This document shows positions 5,618-11,429 of a stretch of 20,194 bases of DNA, in pieces (the stretch's first letter is position 1; each line of letters starts with the position of its first letter). The stretch is taken from IMG/VR virus record IMGVR_UViG_3300030090_001713, positions 1-20,194 of that record; one strand, given 5' to 3'. The notes below the pieces were generated by a model. It saw only the letters and a list, made by a program, of their open reading frames with translations, was not told the origin of the DNA and did no database searches. The position numbers and the translations under genes are program-made. The DNA is from a virus.

Positions 5618-7081
5618 TTAAAAATTATCCCAGCTTGTTACTCGTATTCCACGCTTGTCTATATCTTGTATTGCCAACTCACACATCCACAATGATATTA
5701 CTGCATCTGATGTATGGCCATCTAGTCTACCATTCTTACCCCACATCAATCTAGACAATCCTTCTACTAGCTTTCGAGATCCTACAGGTCCTGATTTGTT
5801 CACTTCTTTATTCCAGGGTATAATGTATTTGCCTTGTTCTAGAGCCAAAGCTATTCTAGGAATACCAATTTGTGCGTGATGTTTTTCAGAGCCAGTTCTG
5901 TGGCCTTTAACTGGTAAAGAAGCTAAATCCTTAGCTGCATGAGCCACAAGCCTCTGGAACCCATTAGTCTCTACCATAATCATTGTAGGATTGTATTTCT
6001 CTGCTAATGATACTAGATTATTTACTTGTGACGTAAGCCACCCTGCTCCTTCTGCTTTGACCTTCCCACACCACTGGTAAAGTACATGACGAATCTTAGT
6101 GTCTCGATCATAAGATACTACAGAATAAGCAGTTTCATCATTTGCAGTATCTAAGCCTACCGCTAGATCTACTCCAATAACAATGTCAGTCTTTTCTAAA
6201 GGATTACCAAATCCTATTGAAGTATCTAAACATGGCTCAATTACAGCCCAGGGAACAACGGCCGTTTCTGGGTCTAGAGGATTTAACAAGTACTCTGATT
6301 CAAACGCTCTGGTTCCCATAGAATGTCTTTCAGCTTCTAGGCGATTTGTAGTCCAATACTCAGGCCATCTGGGCGTTCCATCTTTTTTCAAGGCAGGATG
6401 CCAAACGTGCGCCCAGTCTGTACTTTGCCTTACCCAGTCTGTGGCATCACCTATTCTTTTCTGAGTACCAATCAAGAGTATCTTGCCCTCTGGTAAACGC
6501 ATTGGCATTACAACTCTTTTAATGTAATGAATAGTACGATCATCAGGCATTCTAGCAAATTCCTCTAGAATGTCATCCATAATAATTAAATGAACGTGAG
6601 GGCCTTCTAACGCTTTTCCTGTAGATGCTGCTCTTATTCTGCTACCATTACTAAAATACTTTGCTCCTTTTCTCCAAGAACCACCGTCTTCTTTTCCTTT
6701 AATATAATTACTTAATCTCCAAGATCGTTTACACAACTCCTCAAATTGTTCCATTTTATCTATCGCTTGATCTAAAGTTGCAGATACATACAAAGCCCTA
6801 TAGTTTGGATACTTATGCATCATGTATGCACAATATGTTAAAGTAAATGTAGTTTTTAAATGACCTCTTGCGCACATTATTCCTACATACCTTTTATCTG
6901 AATTAATTGTATCGTACCACAAATTGTGCATATTTCCTAATGGTACAAACTCACTAGGCTCTTGACGCATGAAATCACCCAATACATCATTAGCAAAGTC
7001 AATAAAATCTAGCTCTTGTTCTAACAATCCTTTAGCTAGTAAATGCTGTGTAAACTTTTCTAAATCCTCGATTTCCGCCAT
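5618..7081 (-). CDS. terL: Terminase large subunit (DNA-packaging ATPase and nuclease)
   Basis: 487 residues, full length for the family. It pumps viral DNA into the prohead and cuts the concatemer. The ATPase domain has a Walker A-like CARGHLKTT at 70-78 (an adenine-binding/arginine type rather than GxxGKS) and Walker B LIIMDD at 165-170 followed by Glu173/174; LLIGTQKR at 202-209 fits the coupling motif. The RNase H-like nuclease domain has Asp305 in IGVDLAVG, Glu371 in MVETNG and Asp459 in HTSDAVIS, the expected acidic triad. It starts at ATG 7081 inside the end of the 51-residue gene and is the last gene of the packaging operon. All key residues are present, so it should be active. Confidence 0.95.
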   Translation of the reverse strand: MAEIEDLEKFTQHLLAKGLLEQELDFIDFANDVLGDFMRQEPSEFVPLGNMHNLWYDTINSDKRYVGIMCARGHLKTTFTLTYCAYMMHKYPNYRALYVSATLDQAIDKMEQFEELCKRSWRLSNYIKGKEDGGSWRKGAKYFSNGSRIRAASTGKALEGPHVHLIIMDDILEEFARMPDDRTIHYIKRVVMPMRLPEGKILLIGTQKRIGDATDWVRQSTDWAHVWHPALKKDGTPRWPEYWTTNRLEAERHSMGTRAFESEYLLNPLDPETAVVPWAVIEPCLDTSIGFGNPLEKTDIVIGVDLAVGLDTANDETAYSVVSYDRDTKIRHVLYQWCGKVKAEGAGWLTSQVNNLVSLAEKYNPTMIMVETNGFQRLVAHAAKDLASLPVKGHRTGSEKHHAQIGIPRIALALEQGKYIIPWNKEVNKSGPVGSRKLVEGLSRLMWGKNGRLDGHTSDAVISLWMCELAIQDIDKRGIRVTSWDNF

Positions 7082-7215
7082 TTGTCAACGTGTTCCTCAT
7101 TTATATTAACTGTAAAGTATTTAGGTTTGCGATTGTACAAATAATCTGCTAGCTCATGTATGTTGTCTGTTTCAATAATTACTTTACCTGTTTCGCTATC
7201 GCAAATTCTAAACAC
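7060..7215 (-). CDS. 51-residue hypothetical protein between C5-MTase and terminase
   Basis: Hand-read ORF from GTG 7215 (MFRICDSETGKVIIETDNIH...). GGAG lies 7 bases upstream, the start overlaps the methyltransferase stop, and the end overlaps the terminase start by 22 bases, so it fills the gap completely. The fold looks beta-hairpin then helix (GKVIIETDNIHELADYLYNR, then PKYFTVNINEEHVDKW). No family recognised. Confidence 0.55.
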   Translation of the reverse strand: MFRICDSETGKVIIETDNIHELADYLYNRKPKYFTVNINEEHVDKWRKSRI

Positions 7216-8377
7216 TTTCAATCTCCATAATCATTTCTCCGATTTGTTTTGCGACCTGGGGGACAACTGCGTTTCCAAGTGCTTTAAGTCTGTCCACCCT
7301 ATTGGGAATCCCATGAGCCACTCTACCCACGTCGGGTTCAACGCTCCACTGGTCTTCGATACCGACTGTGAAAGCATTATCTGTTTGCCTTTCTCCATAC
7401 GTCTCTGAACAGCTCCACTTCCTAGATGTCCCCTGTCTCTGTTGTCCGAGGCGTTTGGAGTTGGCCACATTCTTTTGTGAACCTCTGCTGTTAATGTTGG
7501 AGTCTTTCGTTTGAACTCTGCTGGATACCCTGCTTCCTTTGCTATGTGTGCTGTCGGTGTCGGCCACTGCATCACTCTTCCTGCTAACCTTACTTGTTGA
7601 TTTTTGCTGTCCGCTCGATCTGCTGCTCCTTTGGAAAGGTGACGATGATCCTTCTCTGTCGGTGTTGGCCATTTTGTTGGATTGTCTCTTACTGCTTGAT
7701 TGATTGTGTATTGTGCGTGATGACCGCTTGGTCTTTTCCTTTTCCAATTTGGTTGTGTCCCCCTGTTCCCCATGTTTGCATCTGGTGTTGGCCATTTTTG
7801 AATGTACTCTGTTTGAGTTTCCCCTGTCTTTTTCCAGGGTGCATCGCTTCCCCCTTCCAACCCATTTGTCGTTGGAGTTGGTAATCCTTTTTGCAACAAT
7901 GAAGATTCTTTCCCTTTTATGCGGCGCACCAACGCCACCCTGTCCTCCTGCTGGAAACACATTCCAGACCGCATCATACCCGCTCTCGGCCAAGTCCCTG
8001 AGAACTTCTGCAAATGCCCTTCCAGAGTTTGCTGATAACAACCCTGTGACGTTTTCAGCCACAACCCATCTTGGTTTAACTTGGCGAATGATTCGTGCAA
8101 ATTCTCCCCAGAGCCATCTTTCATCAGAGGTTCCACCACGTTTTCCTGCAAGGGAGACTGGTTGGCAGGGGAAACCCCCACAGATAAGATCGACTGGCTC
8201 AAGTTCTTTTCCGTCGATCGTGTAGATGTCTCCGTAGATTTCTGCTTCGGGCCATTGGTGTTTGAGGATTTGACTGCCAAACTTATCTACCTCAACCATC
8301 CAGGAACATTCCATTCCTGCCATTTCAAGGCCCAAATCCAATCCTCCAATACCTGAGAATAAACTACCAAATCTCAC
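7208..8377 (-). CDS. C5-cytosine DNA methyltransferase with disordered central region
   Basis: 389 residues from GTG 8377, which forms GTGA with the stop of the small terminase gene and has GGAG 5 bases upstream; this is better than the TTG at 8404. It should methylate C5 of cytosine in viral DNA. Motif I is FGSLFSGIGG (3-12), motif IV GGFPCQP with catalytic Cys71, motif VI AENV (107-110), motif VIII HKRERIFIVA (153-162) and motif X GNAVVPQVA (368-376). The stretch from about 165 to 340, where the target-recognition domain should be, is S/R/K/N/D/Q-rich with MANT at 195 and 236, VADT at 271 and VANS at 304, and looks unfolded. The same DNA is open in another frame for 349 codons. G+C is about one half near motif IV-VI, higher than its neighbours, suggesting transfer. 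Confidence 0.88.
   Translation of the reverse strand: MRFGSLFSGIGGLDLGLEMAGMECSWMVEVDKFGSQILKHQWPEAEIYGDIYTIDGKELEPVDLICGGFPCQPVSLAGKRGGTSDERWLWGEFARIIRQVKPRWVVAENVTGLLSANSGRAFAEVLRDLAESGYDAVWNVFPAGGQGGVGAPHKRERIFIVAKRITNSNDKWVGRGKRCTLEKDRGNSNRVHSKMANTRCKHGEQGDTTKLEKEKTKRSSRTIHNQSSSKRQSNKMANTDREGSSSPFQRSSRSSGQQKSTSKVSRKSDAVADTDSTHSKGSRVSSRVQTKDSNINSRGSQKNVANSKRLGQQRQGTSRKWSCSETYGERQTDNAFTVGIEDQWSVEPDVGRVAHGIPNRVDRLKALGNAVVPQVAKQIGEMIMEIESV
7231..8280 (-). CDS. Overlapping alternate-frame protein with WPTP repeats and WVEWLMGFP tail
   Basis: 349 residues on the same strand as the C5 methyltransferase in another frame, wholly inside it. It starts at TTG 8280 with GAGGT 8 bases upstream; a later ATG at 8124 (MKDGSGENLHESFAKLNQDG) is also possible. 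It reads TWPRAGMMRSGM, then WPTP four times (7794, 7671, 7566 and 7467, 33-41 residues apart) plus LPTPTTNG near 7880, and ends LNPTWVEWLMGFPIGWTDLK. I recall database proteins with this pattern beside phage C5 methyltransferases. In the central region a hand count of about 45 codons gives more A/T at third positions in this frame (about 62%) than in the methyltransferase frame (about 52%), as an A+T-rich genome predicts for the true frame. No function known. It could be a conserved shadow rather than a protein. Confidence 0.5.
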   Translation of the reverse strand: MAVKSSNTNGPKQKSTETSTRSTEKNLSQSILSVGVSPANQSPLQENVVEPLMKDGSGENLHESFAKLNQDGLWLKTSQGCYQQTLEGHLQKFSGTWPRAGMMRSGMCFQQEDRVALVRRIKGKESSLLQKGLPTPTTNGLEGGSDAPWKKTGETQTEYIQKWPTPDANMGNRGTQPNWKRKRPSGHHAQYTINQAVRDNPTKWPTPTEKDHRHLSKGAADRADSKNQQVRLAGRVMQWPTPTAHIAKEAGYPAEFKRKTPTLTAEVHKRMWPTPNASDNRDRGHLGSGAVQRRMEKGKQIMLSQSVSKTSGALNPTWVEWLMGFPIGWTDLKHLETQLSPRSQNKSEK

Positions 8378-8862
8378 TCCATCTCCTGAACCATCTCTAT
8401 CCAATTCCTGATCGTAAGATTTATCTTGTCTTGGGAGATCTCCGCTTTCTTCATTGCTTCAGGCAACTTTTCAGCAATCTCTTCTATTAGTGTGTCTTTG
8501 ACATTTTTTGCTCCTTCTAACTGTAACATCATTCGTATGACATTAACCATCTCAGTTGCTCTAACTTCAAAGTGACCAGTAGCTAATTGTTCAACAAATT
8601 TGTCTTGAACTGCTTGAAGGGTACGAATATGCTTTTCTACTGTTTGGGTTGTAGAACTGTTTGTATTTGTTTGTATAATCTTACGTTGCTCATCTAATAC
8701 TTCTGCCCAGTTATTAGCTAATGACCAATCTCTTACAGTAGTATGAACTAGCTTAATGTCGTGTTGTTCTCTAAGTTTATCTGCTATTTTTTTGTAACCC
8801 ATACCTTGTAAATATAGAGATCTTGCTTCTTCTTTTAAATGATCGTTATACCTAGAAGGCAT
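8374..8862 (-). CDS. Probable terminase small subunit
   Basis: 162 residues. The N-terminal part is a helix-turn-helix: KEEARSLYLQGMGYKKIADK then HTTVRDWSLANNWAEVL, the resolvase/terminase-like DNA-recognition fold. Residues 70-160 are long helices (KHIRTLQAVQDKFVEQL, then ATEMVNVIRMMLQLEGAKN and EEIAEKLPEAMKKAE) suited to ring assembly. Small terminases bind the packaging site and deliver DNA to the large subunit. It lies in the same operon, upstream of the large terminase, with the C5 methyltransferase and a small gene between. The start overlaps the ribbon-helix-helix gene (TAATG). The call rests on domain layout and context rather than a diagnostic motif. Confidence 0.7.
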   Translation of the reverse strand: MPSRYNDHLKEEARSLYLQGMGYKKIADKLREQHDIKLVHTTVRDWSLANNWAEVLDEQRKIIQTNTNSSTTQTVEKHIRTLQAVQDKFVEQLATGHFEVRATEMVNVIRMMLQLEGAKNVKDTLIEEIAEKLPEAMKKAEISQDKINLTIRNWIEMVQEME

Positions 8863-9032
8863 TATTCCTCTTCATTCTTCCAATGCTTGACATAGGATTT
8901 AATTACTTGTCTAGCAAGTTCTGATACTGGTCTACCTTGTTCCTGAGCGATCTTACTAAACTCATCCCAACTATTCTTAGTTCCTTTGGGAAATGTTAGC
9001 AAATACTGATACGGTCTGTTTTTGTATGCCAT
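8862..9032 (-). CDS. Small ribbon-helix-helix-like protein, first gene of packaging operon
   Basis: Hand-read 56-residue ORF MAYKNRPYQYLLTFPKGTKN.... A strand (YQYLLTFP) is followed by helix NSWDEFSKIAQEQG, a turn, and helix VSELARQVIKSYVKHWKN, the ribbon-helix-helix layout, like the 59-residue protein at 3595. It is probably a dimeric DNA-binding regulator. The ATG at 9032 is centred 25.5 bases from a TTATATAA box, so the mRNA should be leaderless. Its stop overlaps the small terminase start (TAATG). It could repress its own promoter. Confidence 0.7.
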   Translation of the reverse strand: MAYKNRPYQYLLTFPKGTKNSWDEFSKIAQEQGRPVSELARQVIKSYVKHWKNEEE

Positions 9033-9050
9033 GTTAATCTATCCGACTAG

Positions 9051-9063
9051 AGGTTATATAACT
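9051..9063 (-). promoter_or_regulatory. TATA box of the packaging operon
   Basis: GGTTATATAAC (plus strand 9052-9062), with TTATATAA at 9054-9061. The centre is 25.5 bases upstream of the ATG at 9032. The box overlaps the stop codon of the upstream coiled-coil gene. GGTTATATAAC recurs at 11932 and, inverted, at 5609-5599. Confidence 0.7.
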
Positions 9064-9629
9064 CTCCTTTCTTTTAACCAGAAGCCCCAATCATTCTCTG
9101 GATACTTCAACGCAATCCAAGCCATCTCAGTTTCAGTAGGATTCATATTATCCAGGTAGCTTGTTCTTTCTTTTACTGTATCAATGCTAGGTAATAGTCT
9201 AGCAAAGTTATCACCTTCTTCTACCCATCTACCAAAACTACGTTTAAGTGAATGAAACTTATCTTCCTTATACGCTAACATCCAATCATTATCTCTAGAT
9301 GCTTGTACTTCTCTTGCTTTGTCAGAAGTTCTAATCTCAGTAAGTCTATCTTCCAAGACAGCTAAATTATGTTCCTCATTCTCTAACTCTGCTTGTATTT
9401 TCTTATATTCAAATCTCTTAGTAGAAATCTTAGTTCTAAGTTCTTCCGTTTGTAGTGTTAGAGACATAACATCATTCTTTTCATCCATCAATCTAATAAT
9501 TGACATCTCTATCATTTCAGACATAGATCTACCTCTGCACCAGCTCTTAAACCTCTCCCATAATTGTGGAGATACTGATATTCCTCTGACGATTCTAACC
9601 TCATTGTTATTCTTTCTTTTTCTACCCAT
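9054..9629 (-). CDS. Ribbon-helix-helix/coiled-coil DNA-binding protein
   Basis: 191 residues. The N-terminus is very basic (GRKRKNNN), then a strand VRIVRGISV and two helices (SPQLWERFKSWCRGR and SMSEMIEMSIIRLMDEK), a ribbon-helix-helix domain at about 10-52. Residues 55-105 form a heptad-rich coiled coil (LTLQTEELRTKISTKRFEYK, then KIQAELENEEHNLAVLEDRL). The C-terminal part is W-rich (SFGRWVEEGDNF, AWIALKYPENDWGFW). It is probably an oligomeric DNA-binding regulator or a partition-like protein. GAGGTT lies 6 bases before the ATG, and the gene stands alone behind a strongly A+T-rich region. Its stop overlaps the next promoter. Confidence 0.68.
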   Translation of the reverse strand: MGRKRKNNNEVRIVRGISVSPQLWERFKSWCRGRSMSEMIEMSIIRLMDEKNDVMSLTLQTEELRTKISTKRFEYKKIQAELENEEHNLAVLEDRLTEIRTSDKAREVQASRDNDWMLAYKEDKFHSLKRSFGRWVEEGDNFARLLPSIDTVKERTSYLDNMNPTETEMAWIALKYPENDWGFWLKERRVI

Positions 9630-9649
9630 TTTCCAACCTCTGGAAACTT

Positions 9650-9719
9650 TGGATACTATAACCCATTAAATACTTATTTGTTATATATCTTATATAATTT
9701 CTTATATATAATATATAAT
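9650..9719 (-). promoter_or_regulatory. A+T-rich promoter region of the 9629 gene
   Basis: Almost pure A/T with several TATA-like boxes. On the minus strand GGGTTATAGTA (TTATAGTA at 9661-9654) is centred 28.5 bases upstream of the ATG and shares GGGTTATA with other promoters of the window. TATTTAAT at about 9671-9664 would leave a short leader that includes the GAGGTT ribosome site. The further run of TATATA repeats (9679-9719) may be DNA that melts or bends easily. Confidence 0.5.
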
Positions 9720-9727
9720 AAAAAAGG
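9716..9727 (-). terminator. T-rich terminator of the small-gene operon
   Basis: Directly after the stop of the 25-residue gene the minus strand reads CCTTTTTTATTATAT, a T6 run of the kind that ends archaeal transcripts. There is no hairpin. The next gene has its own promoter region. Confidence 0.5.
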
Positions 9728-9805
9728 TTAGTATTCCTCCTCTATTCTTTTCTTCATTTTAGCTATATAAGATTCCCATTTAGCTATTACTTTATCTGAA
9801 TCCAC
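9728..9805 (-). CDS. 25-residue charged microprotein (GTG start)
   Basis: Hand-read ORF MDSDKVIAKWESYIAKMKKR ending IEEEY: one amphipathic, charged helix. It starts at GTG 9805, inside the end of the preceding membrane microgene, with GAGAGAGG upstream, and ends directly before the T-run terminator. Its place at the end of a run of coupled genes is the support. Confidence 0.45.
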   Translation of the reverse strand: MDSDKVIAKWESYIAKMKKRIEEEY

Positions 9806-9896
9806 TGTTAATCCTCTCTCTTAGCCAGTTAACACCTGTCCAGAATCCTACAATAAAAGATACAATACAAAAGAATAAAGCTAGTACATTACTCAT
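9792..9896 (-). CDS. 34-residue single-span membrane microprotein
   Basis: Hand-read ORF MSNVLALFFCIVSFIVGFWT followed by GVNWLRERINSGFR. One hydrophobic helix (residues 4-20) and a basic tail give an N-out, C-in topology. The start overlaps the preceding gene by 8 bases (ATGAGTAA). It is similar in plan to the 33-residue protein at 4986, though not in sequence. Role unknown. Confidence 0.5.
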   Translation of the reverse strand: MSNVLALFFCIVSFIVGFWTGVNWLRERINSGFR

Positions 9897-10080
9897 CTTT
9901 CTTTTCCTCCAATATATCTCGCATCATATTTTTCATTAATATCATCATCATTCCTAGACCTGTTTCAAATGCTTCTAATTCTTTGTCTTCATATTCCATT
10001 ACATTCTTAGCTCCAAAGTTTCCTGCATGAACTATTAGGTCATTAAGTAAAACAACCCACGCATCTTTTACACTACTCAT
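9889..10080 (-). CDS. 63-residue helical hypothetical protein
   Basis: I start at ATG 10080 (MSSVKDAWVVLLNDLIVHAG) instead of the upstream candidate at 10119, because the upstream zinc gene ends there in the overlap ATGAGTAG, the same junction as at 1031-1038. The extension would be the zinc gene read out of frame. The protein is amphipathic and helical with a methionine-rich face (GLGMMMILMKNMMRDILEEK). No family recognised. Confidence 0.6.
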   Translation of the reverse strand: MSSVKDAWVVLLNDLIVHAGNFGAKNVMEYEDKELEAFETGLGMMMILMKNMMRDILEEKKDE

Positions 10081-10165
10081 TTCTGCAATCAGCACAAAAA
10101 CATCCATGCTCCTCCACATCTATTGGTGTAATAATAAATCCGCAGCTTTTACATCTCCAGGTCAT
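10073..10165 (-). CDS. 30-residue zinc-ribbon microprotein
   Basis: Hand-read ORF MTWRCKSCGFIITPIDVEEH then GCFCADCRNE. CKSC at 5-8 and CADC at 24-27 form a zinc knuckle. It begins in the stop of the preceding zinc gene (ATGA) and its stop overlaps the following start (ATGAGTAG). Function unknown. Confidence 0.65.
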   Translation of the reverse strand: MTWRCKSCGFIITPIDVEEHGCFCADCRNE

Positions 10166-10260
10166 TCGTAACACTCTCCACATCTTAAACAACACATATG
10201 CCAGTCTAGTTCTGCCCCACACTGTGGACAACCTTCTTCATCGTATTCTGTAATACTCAT
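10162..10260 (-). CDS. 32-residue zinc-ribbon microprotein
   Basis: Hand-read ORF MSITEYDEEGCPQCGAELDW then HMCCLRCGECYE. CPQC at 11-14 is followed by a cysteine-rich end (CCLRCGEC), enough for a four-Cys site with spare ligands. The GCPQCGAELDWHMCCLRCG layout is that of double-zinc-ribbon sequences. Overlaps on both sides (ATGA) place it in the operon. Confidence 0.65.
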   Translation of the reverse strand: MSITEYDEEGCPQCGAELDWHMCCLRCGECYE

Positions 10261-10535
10261 TGTTTACTCCTAATATACATATTCACTAATTCATTCTTAT
10301 CTAAGTCATTCAGTAGTTTCGCAGCCAAGTCATCAATCAAAGGAGCAATAGATCTGTAAATATCATCTGACAATTCCTGATCTTGAGTTGCGTTAGCTAA
10401 ACCAAATCCCATAGCATTATCAGCAACAACCTGTTCTTCTGCTATATCATAAGCCATAGAGTTGTACATATCTTCTTCAGTTTCCCAGCGATCGCCCAGT
10501 AATCCATTTATTAGGATTCTAGTTTCGTTCTTCAT
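10257..10535 (-). CDS. 92-residue acidic hypothetical protein
   Basis: MKNETRILINGLLGDRWETE... is acidic and mainly helical (EEDMYNSMAYDIAEEQVVAD; DIYRSIAPLIDDLAAKLLND). It has no cysteines, membrane segment or known motif. Its ATG overlaps the stop of the preceding gene (ATGA). An acidic small viral protein might mimic DNA or bind a host protein, but that is speculation. Confidence 0.62.
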   Translation of the reverse strand: MKNETRILINGLLGDRWETEEDMYNSMAYDIAEEQVVADNAMGFGLANATQDQELSDDIYRSIAPLIDDLAAKLLNDLDKNELVNMYIRSKQ

Positions 10536-10765
10536 TGTTTACCTCTTGACAAAGCGGCTGCTTCTTTAGCATCTGCCACAGCTTCTAAGACTTTTAGTTT
10601 AACACTCTTTCGTAATTGTCTAAAACTAAAGTCTTGGATTTTGTCATCTACTTTTTCTCTAGCATCTAGGGTGACAGTTTCACTAACGTCAACTCTAATG
10701 GATTCATATTGTTGCGATCCTGCAACTGTGATTCCCATCTTTACAGTATATCCTTCAGTTTCCAT
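10532..10765 (-). CDS. 77-residue hypothetical protein, strand-then-helix
   Basis: I start at ATG 10765 (METEGYTVKMGITVAGSQQY), which forms TAATG with the preceding stop, rather than the GTG three codons earlier. The front half is beta-rich (GYTVKMGITVAGSQQYESIRVDVSETVTL) and the rear half helical. The pattern 'QYESIRVDVSETV' resembles, as I recall, a widespread uncharacterised phage protein that begins with Y-x-S-I/V-R/K-V strands. Function unknown. Confidence 0.62.
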   Translation of the reverse strand: METEGYTVKMGITVAGSQQYESIRVDVSETVTLDAREKVDDKIQDFSFRQLRKSVKLKVLEAVADAKEAAALSRGKQ

Positions 10766-11286
10766 TATGCGCACCTTCCTATTTTTTCGATAGACCAGAG
10801 GCCCATGTTTGATGTGATTTCAATCTGATAAACAAAACCATCTTTGTATTCTACAATATATGTGTAACCTGTCTTATCATCGTTAGCATCTAATTCAGCG
10901 TACGAGATTACATTATCAGCCGTGCCGTGCCAAGCTGCGTGCAATAACATTACCATGATAATACCATCATCTCTTGTAACTTCTTCTAATGTAAAAGACC
11001 AGGGTAGTAAATCTTCATCGCTACCGTCATAGTAACCATCACCCTCTAACAAATATTTACCAAACAAGATGGCCTCATCACTACCTCCTAAATATTTAAG
11101 ATCGCCTAAAGTAGTAGGAAGCTTTCTTTCTGACTCTTCAAAGTACCTGGTTATTTCTATAGGAACTCGTGCCTCTTCTTTACAGTCTTGACAAACCCAT
11201 AGCTCATATTCTACACCATCACCATCTTCTAATTCCCAGTTGTTTGATTTACATCTACATTCTAAAGCCGAACCAAATGATACCAT
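10765..11286 (-). CDS. 173-residue protein with N-terminal zinc ribbon
   Basis: I start at ATG 11286 (MVSFGSALECRCKSNNWELE), the TAATG overlap with the preceding gene, not the earlier in-frame start at 11319. CRC at 10-12 and CQDC at 32-35 form a zinc ribbon. The rest is acidic alpha/beta with a strand-rich C-terminus (YTYIVEYKDGFVYQIEITSN). The middle part (DLLPWSFTLEEVTRDDGIIMVMLLHAAWHG) is distinctive but not a motif I know. It is the largest gene of the anonymous leftward operon. Confidence 0.65.
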   Translation of the reverse strand: MVSFGSALECRCKSNNWELEDGDGVEYELWVCQDCKEEARVPIEITRYFEESERKLPTTLGDLKYLGGSDEAILFGKYLLEGDGYYDGSDEDLLPWSFTLEEVTRDDGIIMVMLLHAAWHGTADNVISYAELDANDDKTGYTYIVEYKDGFVYQIEITSNMGLWSIEKIGRCA

Positions 11287-11429
11287 TATGCTACCTCTAC
11301 GTTTGATTTCTTCTTCCAAGTCTTGTCAACGATCGTATGACATCCACTACATTGAATTACACAGCAGTCATATCTTTCATGTTCTATTACTTCTGCTTTC
11401 AATTCAGAACCACACTTTCTACAATTCAT
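11286..11429 (-). CDS. 47-residue zinc-ribbon protein
   Basis: Hand-read ORF MNCRKCGSELKAEVIEHERY... with CRKC at 3-6 and CSGC at 29-32, plus an adjacent CC at 22-23, and a basic tail (DKTWKKKSN). A typical zinc ribbon (CRKCGSEL...IQCSGCHTIV). Overlapping junctions on both sides (ATGA and TAATG). Function unknown. Confidence 0.68.
   Translation of the reverse strand: MNCRKCGSELKAEVIEHERYDCCVIQCSGCHTIVDKTWKKKSNVEVA

Noticed and set aside
7704-8225. Long plus-strand frames (173, 96 and 91 codons) across the C5 methyltransferase
   Set aside because: Cys/Phe/Pro-rich antisense readings of the G+C-richer gene, without motifs or start signals. Only the same-strand alternate frame shows repeated, family-like features.
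10081-10119. Longer start for the 63-residue protein
   Set aside because: The extension is the end of the zinc microgene read in another frame; the ATGAGTAG junction supports the start at 10080.
10488-10495. GCGATCGC, the cyanobacterial HIP1 octamer
   Set aside because: I noticed only one exact copy, so it is no evidence for a cyanobacterial host.
11287-11319. Longer start for the 173-residue zinc protein
   Set aside because: The TAATG overlap at 11286 is the consistent junction; the extra residues overlap the 47-residue zinc gene.
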